Source: Gammaproteobacteria bacterium
Lineage (GTDB): Bacteria > Pseudomonadota > Gammaproteobacteria > Chromatiales > Chromatiaceae
Direction of reading: 5' to 3'
Length of the DNA stretch: 15,913 nt
NCBI GenBank assembly: GCA_013041975.1
Contig: JABDQZ010000355.1
Location: 1 to 15,913, forward strand
Each line of letters opens with the position of its first letter. The first letter of the stretch is position 1. Both the position numbers and the translations under genes were made by a program. The notes under the pieces were generated by a model, which ran no database searches, was not told the DNA's origin, and worked only from the letters and a program-made list of their open reading frames with translations. Below are positions 1-6,359 of this stretch, piece by piece.

Positions 1-189
1 ATCTTCAGCAAACGCAATGAGTGCTTCAAACATTTTAGCCTTGCTGGCAAAGTGGCGATAAAGCGCAGCTTCGGAAACGCCCACTGCCTTTGCCAGGCCT
101 GCAGTAGTAATACGCGATCCTGGATGTATTTCCAGTTCATGCGCCAGTGCCTGCAAAATCTGTTCTTTTCTGGAAACTTTTTCAGTCAT
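1..189 (-). CDS. slmA: Nucleoid occlusion factor SlmA (N-terminal part, cut by window edge)
   Basis: The visible 63 codons encode the DNA-binding head of a TetR-family regulator. SlmA binds specific chromosomal sites and blocks FtsZ ring assembly over the nucleoid; it acts in the cytoplasm on DNA. The helix-turn-helix spans about residues 27-47 and carries the stretch RITTAGLAKAVGVSEAALYR followed by HF and SK, very close to what I recall of E. coli SlmA and more specific than a generic TetR head. The ATG at 189 shares its A with the TAA stop of argB, so translation is probably coupled and this is the last visible gene of the coaBC-algC-argB-slmA unit. In E. coli slmA instead lies after dut in the dfp-dut-slmA order. 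The effector/dimerisation domain lies outside the window, so intactness cannot be judged. Confidence 0.93.
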   Translation of the reverse strand, partial: MTEKVSRKEQILQALAHELEIHPGSRITTAGLAKAVGVSEAALYRHFASKAKMFEALIAFAED

Positions 190-1091
190 TATGCTCGCCC
201 GGAACGAATCAGGGTTCCAATACCTTCATCTGTGAATAGCTCAAGCAGAACAGCATGGGTAACACGACCATCAATAATGTGAGCTGTCTTCACACCTGCA
301 TTGACTGCATCCAGCGCACAGGTGATTTTGGGTAACATTCCTCCATGAATCGTTCCGTCTGCGATCAGATTGTTGACTTTTTCCACATCAAGTCCTGTTA
401 ACAAATTATCTTCTTTGTCCAGCAGCCCTGACGTATTAGTCAACAGGATCAGCTTTTCTGCACCCAGTACTTCAGCCATCTTGCCTGCAACAAGGTCAGC
501 ATTGATGTTGTACGAGAAACCATCTTCACCAATACCGATCGGCGCAATCACCGGAATAAAATTACCCTGTACCAGCATATCCACTACACTGGCATCGATA
601 CTTTCAACTTCACCAACATGACCAAGATCGATAATTTCCGGGGCTTCCAATTCAGGTGCATCACTTTTAAGCATCATTTTTTTTGCCCTGATCAAATCAC
701 CATCTTTTCCGGTCAGACCAACTGCTGAGGCTCCATGACGATTCAACAGGTTGACGATTTCCTTGTTAACAAGTCCACCGAGCACCATTTCAACCACATC
801 CATGGTTTCACGATCAGTCACGCGCATTCCCTGAATGAATTCAGAATCCTTACCCAGCCTGCCCAGTAAATGCCCTATCTGGGGACCACCACCATGTATA
901 ACCACAGGATTGAGTCCCACGGTCTTCATCAGCACAATATCTCGTGCAAACCCATGCTTTAAATCTTCATCGACCATGGCGTTTCCACCATACTTGATGA
1001 CTATGGTTTTACCACTGAAGCGTTGAATATAAGGCAGCGCCTCAGTTAATACATGGGCAACATTCTGTGCCTGTTCTGTTGTCAAACTCAT
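189..1091 (-). CDS. argB: Acetylglutamate kinase (N-acetyl-L-glutamate 5-phosphotransferase)
   Basis: ArgB phosphorylates N-acetyl-L-glutamate with ATP, the second step of the acetylated arginine pathway, in the cytoplasm. The 300-residue product has the usual length and shows the amino-acid-kinase signatures: IKYGGNAM near residues 32-39 (phosphate-binding Lys and glycines), HGGGPQIG near 66-73, GLTGKDGDLIRAKK near 125-138, NINADLVAGK near 195-204 and GGMLPKI near 250-256. The N-terminal segment of about 25 residues before the first strand matches the extra helix found in arginine-inhibited hexameric enzymes such as that of Pseudomonas aeruginosa, so feedback inhibition by arginine is likely (inference from family). 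The start ATG lies 26 bp after the algC stop with only a weak ribosome-binding sequence. Its stop overlaps the slmA start by one base. No ArgR-like operator is evident nearby. Confidence 0.97.
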   Translation of the reverse strand: MSLTTEQAQNVAHVLTEALPYIQRFSGKTIVIKYGGNAMVDEDLKHGFARDIVLMKTVGLNPVVIHGGGPQIGHLLGRLGKDSEFIQGMRVTDRETMDVVEMVLGGLVNKEIVNLLNRHGASAVGLTGKDGDLIRAKKMMLKSDAPELEAPEIIDLGHVGEVESIDASVVDMLVQGNFIPVIAPIGIGEDGFSYNINADLVAGKMAEVLGAEKLILLTNTSGLLDKEDNLLTGLDVEKVNNLIADGTIHGGMLPKITCALDAVNAGVKTAHIIDGRVTHAVLLELFTDEGIGTLIRSGRA

Positions 1092-1117
1092 TGCAAATTA
1101 ACTACTGATATGAATAC

Positions 1118-3625
1118 CTAGAAAGGGATTTCCGCACTCGGCAAGACAGCTTTTATCACAGTTCTGAAAACTTCCTGAACCTTGTCCATGGCTTCCTCAT
1201 TGTCAGCCTCAAAACGCAGTACCAGGTGCGGTGTTGTATTGGAAGCCCTGATCAAGCCCCAGGCTCCTGTATATTCTGCACGTATACCATCAATATCGGT
1301 AATTTTTGCATTCGGAAATGCTTTCTCGCTTGCCCCGGCGAGTTTTTCCATAATGGTATGTTGCATGCCTTCTGCAACGGACACTTGCAGTTCAGAGGTA
1401 TTGATGGTGTCAGGAAGTTCAGCAAAAATGTCCGCACTGGAGCGACCATCCCCTGAAACCACTTCCAGTAAACGCGCAGCAGAATAAAGCGCATCATCAA
1501 AACCGTACCAGCGTTCAGTAAAGAAAATATGGCCACTGAACTCCCCACCCAGCAAGGCACCGGTTTCTTTCATTTTGGCCTTCATCAGTGAGTGACCTGA
1601 TTTCCACATGATCGGACGACCGCCACTGGACAGAATATGACTGGCAAGCAGCTTGGTTGACTTCACATCATAGATGACATCAGCACCAGGGTTACGCAGC
1701 AATACATCGCCGGCCAGTATCATTAGCACCCTGTCGGGCTTGATGATCCTGCCTGATGAATCAACGACTCCCAAACGATCACCATCACCGTCAAAGGCAA
1801 TACCCAGGTCTGCATGTTCTTCCACTACAGCCTTGACCAGTTCAGCCATGTTTTCTTCATTACCAGGATCAGGGTGATGTGCAGGGAAATTGCCATCAAC
1901 GTCGCAGTACTGGGAAATAACTTCACAGCTCAATAACTCAAACAATGAACGGGCAACCACACTGGCTGCACCATGCCCGCAATCCAGGACCACTTTCATT
2001 GGTTTAAGCAGTTGAACATCTTCTGAAATACGATTGATGTAATCAGCAGAAATATCCAGTTCGTCCCTGGTGCCTTCACCACTATTGAAACGGCCTGTTA
2101 CGATACGACCATGGAGTCCTTCGATATCCTCACCACTTAAGGTGTTGCCAGCAATAACAATCTTGAAGCCATTATAGTCCGGCGGGTTATGACTACCGGT
2201 GACCATGACCCCTGATTTTGCAGAAAGAAAATTGGTACCAAAATACATCACAGGTGTCGGCATCAAGCCGAGATCAACAACATTGACACCACTTTCACAA
2301 ATCCCTCTGATCAGGGTTGATGACAAATCCTTGCTGGAAATCCTGCCATCACGTGCCACCAGCATATCGGTTTCACCACGTTCAATAGCCAAGCTGCCAA
2401 TCGCCTTGCCGATCACGTAAGCATGCTCAAGACTTAAGGTATCTCCAACAACACCCCGAATATCGTATTTTCTGAAAATTTCTTCGCTGATGGTTGCACC
2501 GCTGAAGTCTTCAACGTTGGCAGACTCTCCTTCAGACTGGGAAACATGGGAAGGAAATGCCGGTGCCGCATCCTCTTCCGCTTCCGTAGTTTTGGTTTTT
2601 GCAGGCTTCTGTTTAGCTGCCACAGCGGTTGTATCCAACTGCGATAGTTGCTTGATCGTGTCCTTGTTTTCATCCAGTGCAAAATTGGTAAACAGGTTTT
2701 TCTGCTTTCCGGCCAGCTTGTTTTCGACAATCTCCAGCATCAATTTCTGATCGTAGGCCAGGGCTTTGCGCAACTTCATCTGCTTAAAAAACAGCATAAC
2801 GACAACAACCAGGGTACCTGCCAATATGACAATGGCTACCAGCATTTTCCCTATAAAGGAAGTCGCAGATAGTGGCTGATAATGCAATTCCCAGATGCTG
2901 CCTTCAATACGAACAGGCTTGTCCTGCGCTGACCCAAAACCGTTTGAACGTGCCAGTTCAATACCGTCTTCTCCACTTTTCTGAAACAGGGCAACCGCAA
3001 CACCTGGAGATTTCAATTGATTAACCTGATCAAGCAGCTCCTGGGGATTAAAAGCAACATGGACAGCGCCCAGCGTTTCACCCGATAGGGTTTTGATCGG
3101 GCCTGCCAAGGCAATGTGTTTTGCTGGAGAATTGGGTGCATGAAATTCAGCAACCGTTAGCTCCCCGGATTTCGCCGCGCGGTTCGCCATATCCAGTGTG
3201 GAAAAGGATAAGGGCACTACAGGATCATTATCGGTATCGCTGTGATCCTTCAACAAATAACGCACCTTCAAGATGTGTGGGGAGTTATCGGTTACTTCTG
3301 CAGCTACCTCTTCCAGAGTCGTGAGATCTTTCACTTTCATTAATTCAACGATATGGGATTCGCGCGACAGGTGATTGACAAGTTTTCTGTAACCATCAGT
3401 CCTGGAGGTAATACCCTGGCTCAGCATCTGCACAGAATTATCAGCGAGATGTTGTTCAGCTTCCGAAATATTGTTTTGTTGCATAACAAAACTGACACCT
3501 GCCACCACGATACCGATAATCACCACCACCAGCAGCAGACCCAGAAATGCGCCTCTAATACTTGTTCTCGAAACCTGTTTCAGTTTCTGCTTTTGACCGG
3601 AATTTTCCTGGCTTTGTTCTTCCAC
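1118..3625 (-). CDS. algC: Membrane-anchored phosphomannomutase/phosphoglucomutase with periplasmic sensor-like N-terminus
   Basis: The C-terminal part (about residues 380-835) is an alpha-D-phosphohexomutase interconverting mannose or glucose 6- and 1-phosphates for LPS and exopolysaccharide precursors. Visible are the active-site phosphoserine loop TGSHNP (476-481, Ser478), the metal-binding DGDGDR (612-617), the sugar-binding GEFSGH (694-699) and the phosphate-binding RASNTTP (793-799). In front lie about 370 extra residues: a membrane segment at 25-47, a likely periplasmic domain at 50-255 resembling a CACHE/sensor fold, a second membrane segment at 258-280, a helical stretch, and a low-complexity Lys/Ala/Glu/Thr linker at 335-375. 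Classical AlgC is about 460 residues, but long forms of this design occur in pseudomonads and other Gammaproteobacteria. The start is GTG, one base after the coaBC stop, with AGGGG about 10 bases upstream. The role of the sensor part is unknown. Confidence 0.94.
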   Translation of the reverse strand: MEEQSQENSGQKQKLKQVSRTSIRGAFLGLLLVVVIIGIVVAGVSFVMQQNNISEAEQHLADNSVQMLSQGITSRTDGYRKLVNHLSRESHIVELMKVKDLTTLEEVAAEVTDNSPHILKVRYLLKDHSDTDNDPVVPLSFSTLDMANRAAKSGELTVAEFHAPNSPAKHIALAGPIKTLSGETLGAVHVAFNPQELLDQVNQLKSPGVAVALFQKSGEDGIELARSNGFGSAQDKPVRIEGSIWELHYQPLSATSFIGKMLVAIVILAGTLVVVVMLFFKQMKLRKALAYDQKLMLEIVENKLAGKQKNLFTNFALDENKDTIKQLSQLDTTAVAAKQKPAKTKTTEAEEDAAPAFPSHVSQSEGESANVEDFSGATISEEIFRKYDIRGVVGDTLSLEHAYVIGKAIGSLAIERGETDMLVARDGRISSKDLSSTLIRGICESGVNVVDLGLMPTPVMYFGTNFLSAKSGVMVTGSHNPPDYNGFKIVIAGNTLSGEDIEGLHGRIVTGRFNSGEGTRDELDISADYINRISEDVQLLKPMKVVLDCGHGAASVVARSLFELLSCEVISQYCDVDGNFPAHHPDPGNEENMAELVKAVVEEHADLGIAFDGDGDRLGVVDSSGRIIKPDRVLMILAGDVLLRNPGADVIYDVKSTKLLASHILSSGGRPIMWKSGHSLMKAKMKETGALLGGEFSGHIFFTERWYGFDDALYSAARLLEVVSGDGRSSADIFAELPDTINTSELQVSVAEGMQHTIMEKLAGASEKAFPNAKITDIDGIRAEYTGAWGLIRASNTTPHLVLRFEADNEEAMDKVQEVFRTVIKAVLPSAEIPF

Positions 3626-3626
3626 G

Positions 3627-4865
3627 CTATTTAAGCCCCTGTATTAGTCGGTAGTTCTCAGTATTGTTTTTCTTTTGCAGGTAGAGCCTGGCAACGATAT
3701 CAACCAGTTCACGTGCCAGCTTTTTCTTGTTTTGCATTGGCAGGCTAACTTTACCTTCATTCCAGACTACAGTCAGCGCATTTTTTTCTGCTCCGAAGCC
3801 ACCTTCTTCTGCCCCCACCAGGTTGGCCGCTATAACATCCAGTTTCTTGCGTTCAAGTTTAGCCTGCGCATATTCAAGCAGGTTTTCCGTTTCTGCCGCA
3901 AAGCCCAGTGTAAAAGGTGGGTTTCCCTCACCTGCCACACTGGCAAGAATATCTTCGTTAGGTATTAATTGCAGTGACATTTCCCTATCCTGCTTTTTGA
4001 TCTTTTGCTGCGCACTGTCAACAACCCGATAATCTGCAACAGCAGCACAGGCAGCAAACAGATCACAACCGGACAACAATGAACTAACCTGGTTTGACAT
4101 TTGTTCAGCAGACTCTACATCATAGCGTTTCACACCTTGAGGCGTATCGAGGCTCACGGGACCAGCAACCAGGCTGACATTCGCCCCAGCCCTGACAAAG
4201 GCTTCAGCAAGCGCAAATCCCATTTTTCCGGAACTGCGATTACCAATAAAACGTACCGGATCGATGGCCTCGTATGTCGGGCCCGCGGTGATGACCACAT
4301 TCACGCCAGACAAAATGGACTGACTAAAGTAATGCTGCAACGCAACGAACAGTTCTTCGGGTTCCTGCATACGACCTTGCCCGGTCTCGCCACAGGCCAG
4401 GTCACCTGGGACAGGACCTTCAAACTGCACCCCGAAACCCTTCAGTGTTTCAACATTGACTTGCGTAGCAGGATGTCTCCACATCACATGATTCATCGCA
4501 GGGGCCACGATAATTTCGCTGTCTGCTGCCAGACAAAGCGTCGTCAGCAGGTCATTGGCAATCCCATGGGTCATTTGCGAAAGAAAGTTGGCAGTTGCCG
4601 GAGCAATCAGAATCACATCGGCCCAGCGGGCCAGTTCGATATGACCCATAGTCGATTCCTGCTCTGGATCCATGAGTTCGGTTCTTACCGGTTCTCCTGA
4701 CAGGCTTTGCATTGTCAACGGGGTAACAAATTGCTGTGCAGCATGTGTCATTACCACGCGTACATTGGCCCCGGCTTTTTTCAGCAAACGTACAAGTTCA
4801 GGTATCTTGTAGGCTGCTATGCCGCCGGTAATGCCAAGTAGAATGTTTTTGCCTTGCAGATTCAT
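3627..4865 (-). CDS. coaBC: Bifunctional phosphopantothenoylcysteine decarboxylase / phosphopantothenate-cysteine ligase
   Basis: This cytoplasmic flavoenzyme makes 4'-phosphopantetheine in coenzyme A synthesis: CoaB joins 4'-phosphopantothenate to cysteine with CTP, and CoaC decarboxylates the product. At 412 residues it has full family length. CoaC (1-190) shows the FMN-binding start (LLGITGGIAAYK), the catalytic His75 in GHIELARWAD, the PAMN motif with Asn125, and Cys158 followed by GQGRM of the substrate flap. CoaB (190-412) shows GNRSSGKMG (208-216), AAVADYR (274-280) and the lysine-rich KIKKQ (288-292). It is the first gene of the minus-strand unit, divergent from radC across about 120 bp. 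Its TAG stop is separated by one base from the algC start; dut, which usually follows coaBC in pseudomonads and enterics, is missing. Confidence 0.97.
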   Translation of the reverse strand: MNLQGKNILLGITGGIAAYKIPELVRLLKKAGANVRVVMTHAAQQFVTPLTMQSLSGEPVRTELMDPEQESTMGHIELARWADVILIAPATANFLSQMTHGIANDLLTTLCLAADSEIIVAPAMNHVMWRHPATQVNVETLKGFGVQFEGPVPGDLACGETGQGRMQEPEELFVALQHYFSQSILSGVNVVITAGPTYEAIDPVRFIGNRSSGKMGFALAEAFVRAGANVSLVAGPVSLDTPQGVKRYDVESAEQMSNQVSSLLSGCDLFAACAAVADYRVVDSAQQKIKKQDREMSLQLIPNEDILASVAGEGNPPFTLGFAAETENLLEYAQAKLERKKLDVIAANLVGAEEGGFGAEKNALTVVWNEGKVSLPMQNKKKLARELVDIVARLYLQKKNNTENYRLIQGLK

Positions 4866-4880
4866 GCAGCAATTTATTTC

Positions 4881-4909
4881 ATTATTCTGTAAGTGGTTAC
4901 TGACCTTAA
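4881..4909 (-). promoter_or_regulatory. Possible promoter for the coaBC-algC-argB-slmA unit
   Basis: On the minus strand a -10-like AATAAT (plus positions 4881-4886) is preceded, after 17 bases, by a poor -35-like TTAAGG (4904-4909). The -10 differs from consensus at one position, while the -35 matches only about half. It lies 15-45 bases upstream of the coaBC ATG, giving a short leader. Supported by position more than by sequence. Confidence 0.3.
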
Positions 4910-4926
4910 GATTAACCTGCTTTGGC

Positions 4927-4955
4927 TTGTAGTCAACTGTATTTTCAGATAATTT
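4927..4955 (+). promoter_or_regulatory. Possible promoter for radC
   Basis: TTGTAG (4927-4932) and TAATTT (4950-4955) are separated by 17 bases and lie about 33 bases upstream of the chosen radC ATG. Both hexamers deviate from sigma-70 consensus. It would lie only about 20 bases from the opposing coaBC promoter candidate, so the two genes may compete for polymerase. Weak call. Confidence 0.25.
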
Positions 4956-4987
4956 GTCTCGCTACATTCATCACAAGGATTCGTGAT

Positions 4988-5662
4988 ATGTCGATCAAAC
5001 ACTGGCCGGAAGCCGAACGTCCCCGGGAAAAACTGCTGGCGCAAGGGGCTCAACATCTTTCAGACGCCGAACTGCTGGCCATATTCCTGAGAACCGGGGT
5101 CAGGGGAAGAACCGCAGTTGACCTCGCCCGTGACCTGCTCAACCAGTTTGGCAGCCTGAGAAACCTATTAACCGCCAACCAAAAAGACTTCTGTGCTCAC
5201 GTGGGTCTGGGCACAGCAAAATTTGCCCTGTTGCAGGCGGTGCTGGAAATGGCAAAACGCCATCACTGGCAACAGCTTGACCGCGGCGTAGCGCTAACTG
5301 ATCCTTCATCTGCGCAGGCTTTTATCGCATCGAAACTGCGTGATCAACCTCATGAAGTATTTGCCTGCCTGTTTCTGGACAATCGCCATCGGGTCATCTG
5401 CTTTGAGGAAATGTTCAGGGGCAGCATTAATGGAGCCAGTGTCTACCCTCGTGAAGTACTGCAACAATGCCTTAAACACAATGCTGCGGCGATAATTTTT
5501 GCACACAATCATCCTTCCGGCGTCTCCGAACCGAGCAACGCTGACCGGGATATCACTCAAAAGCTCACCAAAACGCTTGATCTGGTTGACATCAGGGTGC
5601 TTGACCACATCATAGTCGGCGACTGCGAATGCTACTCATTCGCCGAACAGGGGATACTTTAA
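4988..5662 (+). CDS. radC: RadC/JAMM-domain protein (UPF0758 family)
   Basis: RadC-family proteins combine an N-terminal helix-hairpin-helix-like region with a C-terminal MPN/JAMM metalloprotease-like fold; despite the historical name, a role in repair is not established. I set the start at the ATG at 4988 because the product then begins MSIKHWPEAERPREKLLAQG, the conserved family start, and AAGGA lies about 10 bases upstream. A longer frame opening with TTG at 4922 adds 22 unconserved residues that run over the promoter region. The 224-residue product has normal length. The JAMM motif is intact: His173, His175, Ser177 in HNHPSG and Asp186. The hairpin region contains LSDAELLAIFLRTG (25-37). 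It diverges from coaBC and precedes rpmB-rpmG, the usual neighbourhood for radC in Gammaproteobacteria. Confidence 0.95.
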   Translation: MSIKHWPEAERPREKLLAQGAQHLSDAELLAIFLRTGVRGRTAVDLARDLLNQFGSLRNLLTANQKDFCAHVGLGTAKFALLQAVLEMAKRHHWQQLDRGVALTDPSSAQAFIASKLRDQPHEVFACLFLDNRHRVICFEEMFRGSINGASVYPREVLQQCLKHNAAAIIFAHNHPSGVSEPSNADRDITQKLTKTLDLVDIRVLDHIIVGDCECYSFAEQGIL

Positions 5663-5665
5663 TAC

Positions 5666-5694
5666 TTGAACTGTGGCGCCCGTTTTGATATAAA
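5666..5694 (+). promoter_or_regulatory. Sigma-70 promoter of rpmB-rpmG
   Basis: TTGAAC (5666-5671) and TATAAA (5689-5694) are separated by exactly 17 bases, a near-consensus housekeeping promoter starting 3 bases after the radC stop. The -10 is followed by the G+C-rich TGCGCG, the type of discriminator seen in stringently controlled ribosomal promoters. Transcription would begin near 5701, giving a leader of about 84 bases before rpmB. The rpmB start has AGG eight bases upstream. Confidence 0.75.
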
Positions 5695-5784
5695 TGCGCG
5701 TCTTTTTACACCGGGTCTGATTTTGCAACGCAGAAACAGTTGGCCGGATAACAGAATTTTTGAATTTATACTTAGGTTTTCGTC

Positions 5785-6021
5785 ATGTCTAAAGTCTGTC
5801 AGGTAACCGGAAAACGTCCACTTTCGGGCAACAACGTTTCCCACGCCAATAACAAAACTCGTCGCAGATTCATGCCTAATCTGCATACTCACCGTTTCTG
5901 GGTTGAAACTGAAAACCGCTGGGTTCGCCTGCGTGTTTCCTCAAAGGGAATGAGAATCATCGATAAAAAAGGCATCGATGCTGTTTTGACTGATATCCGC
6001 TCTCGCGGTGAGAACGTATAA
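5785..6021 (+). CDS. rpmB: 50S ribosomal protein L28
   Basis: The 78-residue product is a full-length bL28, a small basic protein of the large ribosomal subunit. It begins MSKVCQVTGKRPLSGNNVSH and contains RRFMPNLHTHRFWVE and SKGMRIIDKKGID, all conserved family stretches. It lacks the paired CxxC zinc ligands of C-plus L28 forms (only Cys5 is present), so it is the zinc-independent type. It heads the classic rpmB-rpmG pair, with rpmG starting 12 bases after its stop. The ATG is preceded by TAGG at suitable distance. Confidence 0.98.
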   Translation: MSKVCQVTGKRPLSGNNVSHANNKTRRRFMPNLHTHRFWVETENRWVRLRVSSKGMRIIDKKGIDAVLTDIRSRGENV

Positions 6022-6025
6022 GGAG
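6020..6025 (+). promoter_or_regulatory. Strong ribosome-binding site of rpmG
   Basis: AAGGAG begins within the rpmB stop codon and ends 8 bases before the rpmG ATG at 6034. It fixes the short start of rpmG, which lacks the few extra N-terminal residues of the E. coli protein. Confidence 0.8.
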
Positions 6026-6033
6026 CTATTGAG

Positions 6034-6189
6034 ATGCGCGATAAAATAAAACTTGTTTCTACTGCAGACACTGGTCATTTCTACACTACGACCAAAAACA
6101 AGCGTAACCAGTCCGGCAAAATGGAAATCAAAAAATACGATCCTGTGGTTCGTAAGCACGTAATTTACAAGGAATCAAAAATCAAGTAA
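6034..6189 (+). CDS. rpmG: 50S ribosomal protein L33
   Basis: This 51-residue frame encodes bL33. Reading from the ATG at 6034 gives MRDKIKLVSTADTGHFYTTT, then KNKRNQSGKMEIKKYDPVVR and KHVIYKESKIK, closely matching what I recall of E. coli L33 except for about four missing N-terminal residues. There are no cysteines at all, so it is the zinc-free C-minus form. It follows rpmB after 12 bases with an excellent ribosome-binding site and is closed 22 bases later by an intrinsic terminator. Confidence 0.97.
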   Translation: MRDKIKLVSTADTGHFYTTTKNKRNQSGKMEIKKYDPVVRKHVIYKESKIK

Positions 6190-6211
6190 GGATTGCTGGT
6201 TGTATGATATT

Positions 6212-6239
6212 AAAAAACCGCGTTTACGCGGTTTTTTTT
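6212..6239 (+). terminator. Intrinsic terminator after rpmB-rpmG
   Basis: A perfect 11-bp inverted repeat (6212-6222 with 6227-6237, core CCGCG/CGCGG, loop TTTA) runs directly into eight consecutive T residues (6232-6239), the form of a Rho-independent terminator. The six A residues on the left arm would give a T-run in the other direction too, but no gene enters from that side. Confidence 0.95.
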
Positions 6240-6240
6240 C

Positions 6241-6341
6241 GCCCAAAATTTTTTATTCATCTCATCGCTGAGACTCACCCTTTGGGCTCGCTACGCTCGT
6301 GAAAAATTGTTCCCAACAATTTTTTGCAAAAATAAACAATT
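6241..6341. repeat. Intergenic region with nested inverted repeats upstream of the EAL-HDOD gene
   Basis: Between the terminator and the next gene lie several self-complementary stretches. GCCCAAA (6241-6247) can pair with TTTGGGC (about 6281-6287). CTCA/TGAG forms a small hairpin between them. AAAAATTGTT (6302-6311) pairs perfectly over 10 bp with AACAATTTTT (6315-6324) around a CCC loop. A second AACAATT (6335-6341) could compete for the same left arm. It may be a leader or a dispersed intergenic element; no coding potential is seen here. Confidence 0.45.
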
Positions 6342-6359
6342 GCGATCAAAATCATCATC

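Noticed and set aside
1586..1600. Possible SlmA-binding site (GTGAGT-like)
   Set aside because: Only one half of the palindromic GTGAGTACTCAC-type site is present, inside algC, so it is expected by chance.
4101..4700. A 199-codon plus-strand open frame opposite coaBC
   Set aside because: It lies wholly within the well-supported coaBC gene, resembles no protein family I know and has no credible ribosome-binding site. It is a by-product of the opposite-strand codon pattern.
4922..4987. Longer radC starting with TTG
   Set aside because: The added 22 residues are not conserved and cover the promoter region, while the ATG at 4988 gives the standard RadC start with a ribosome-binding site.
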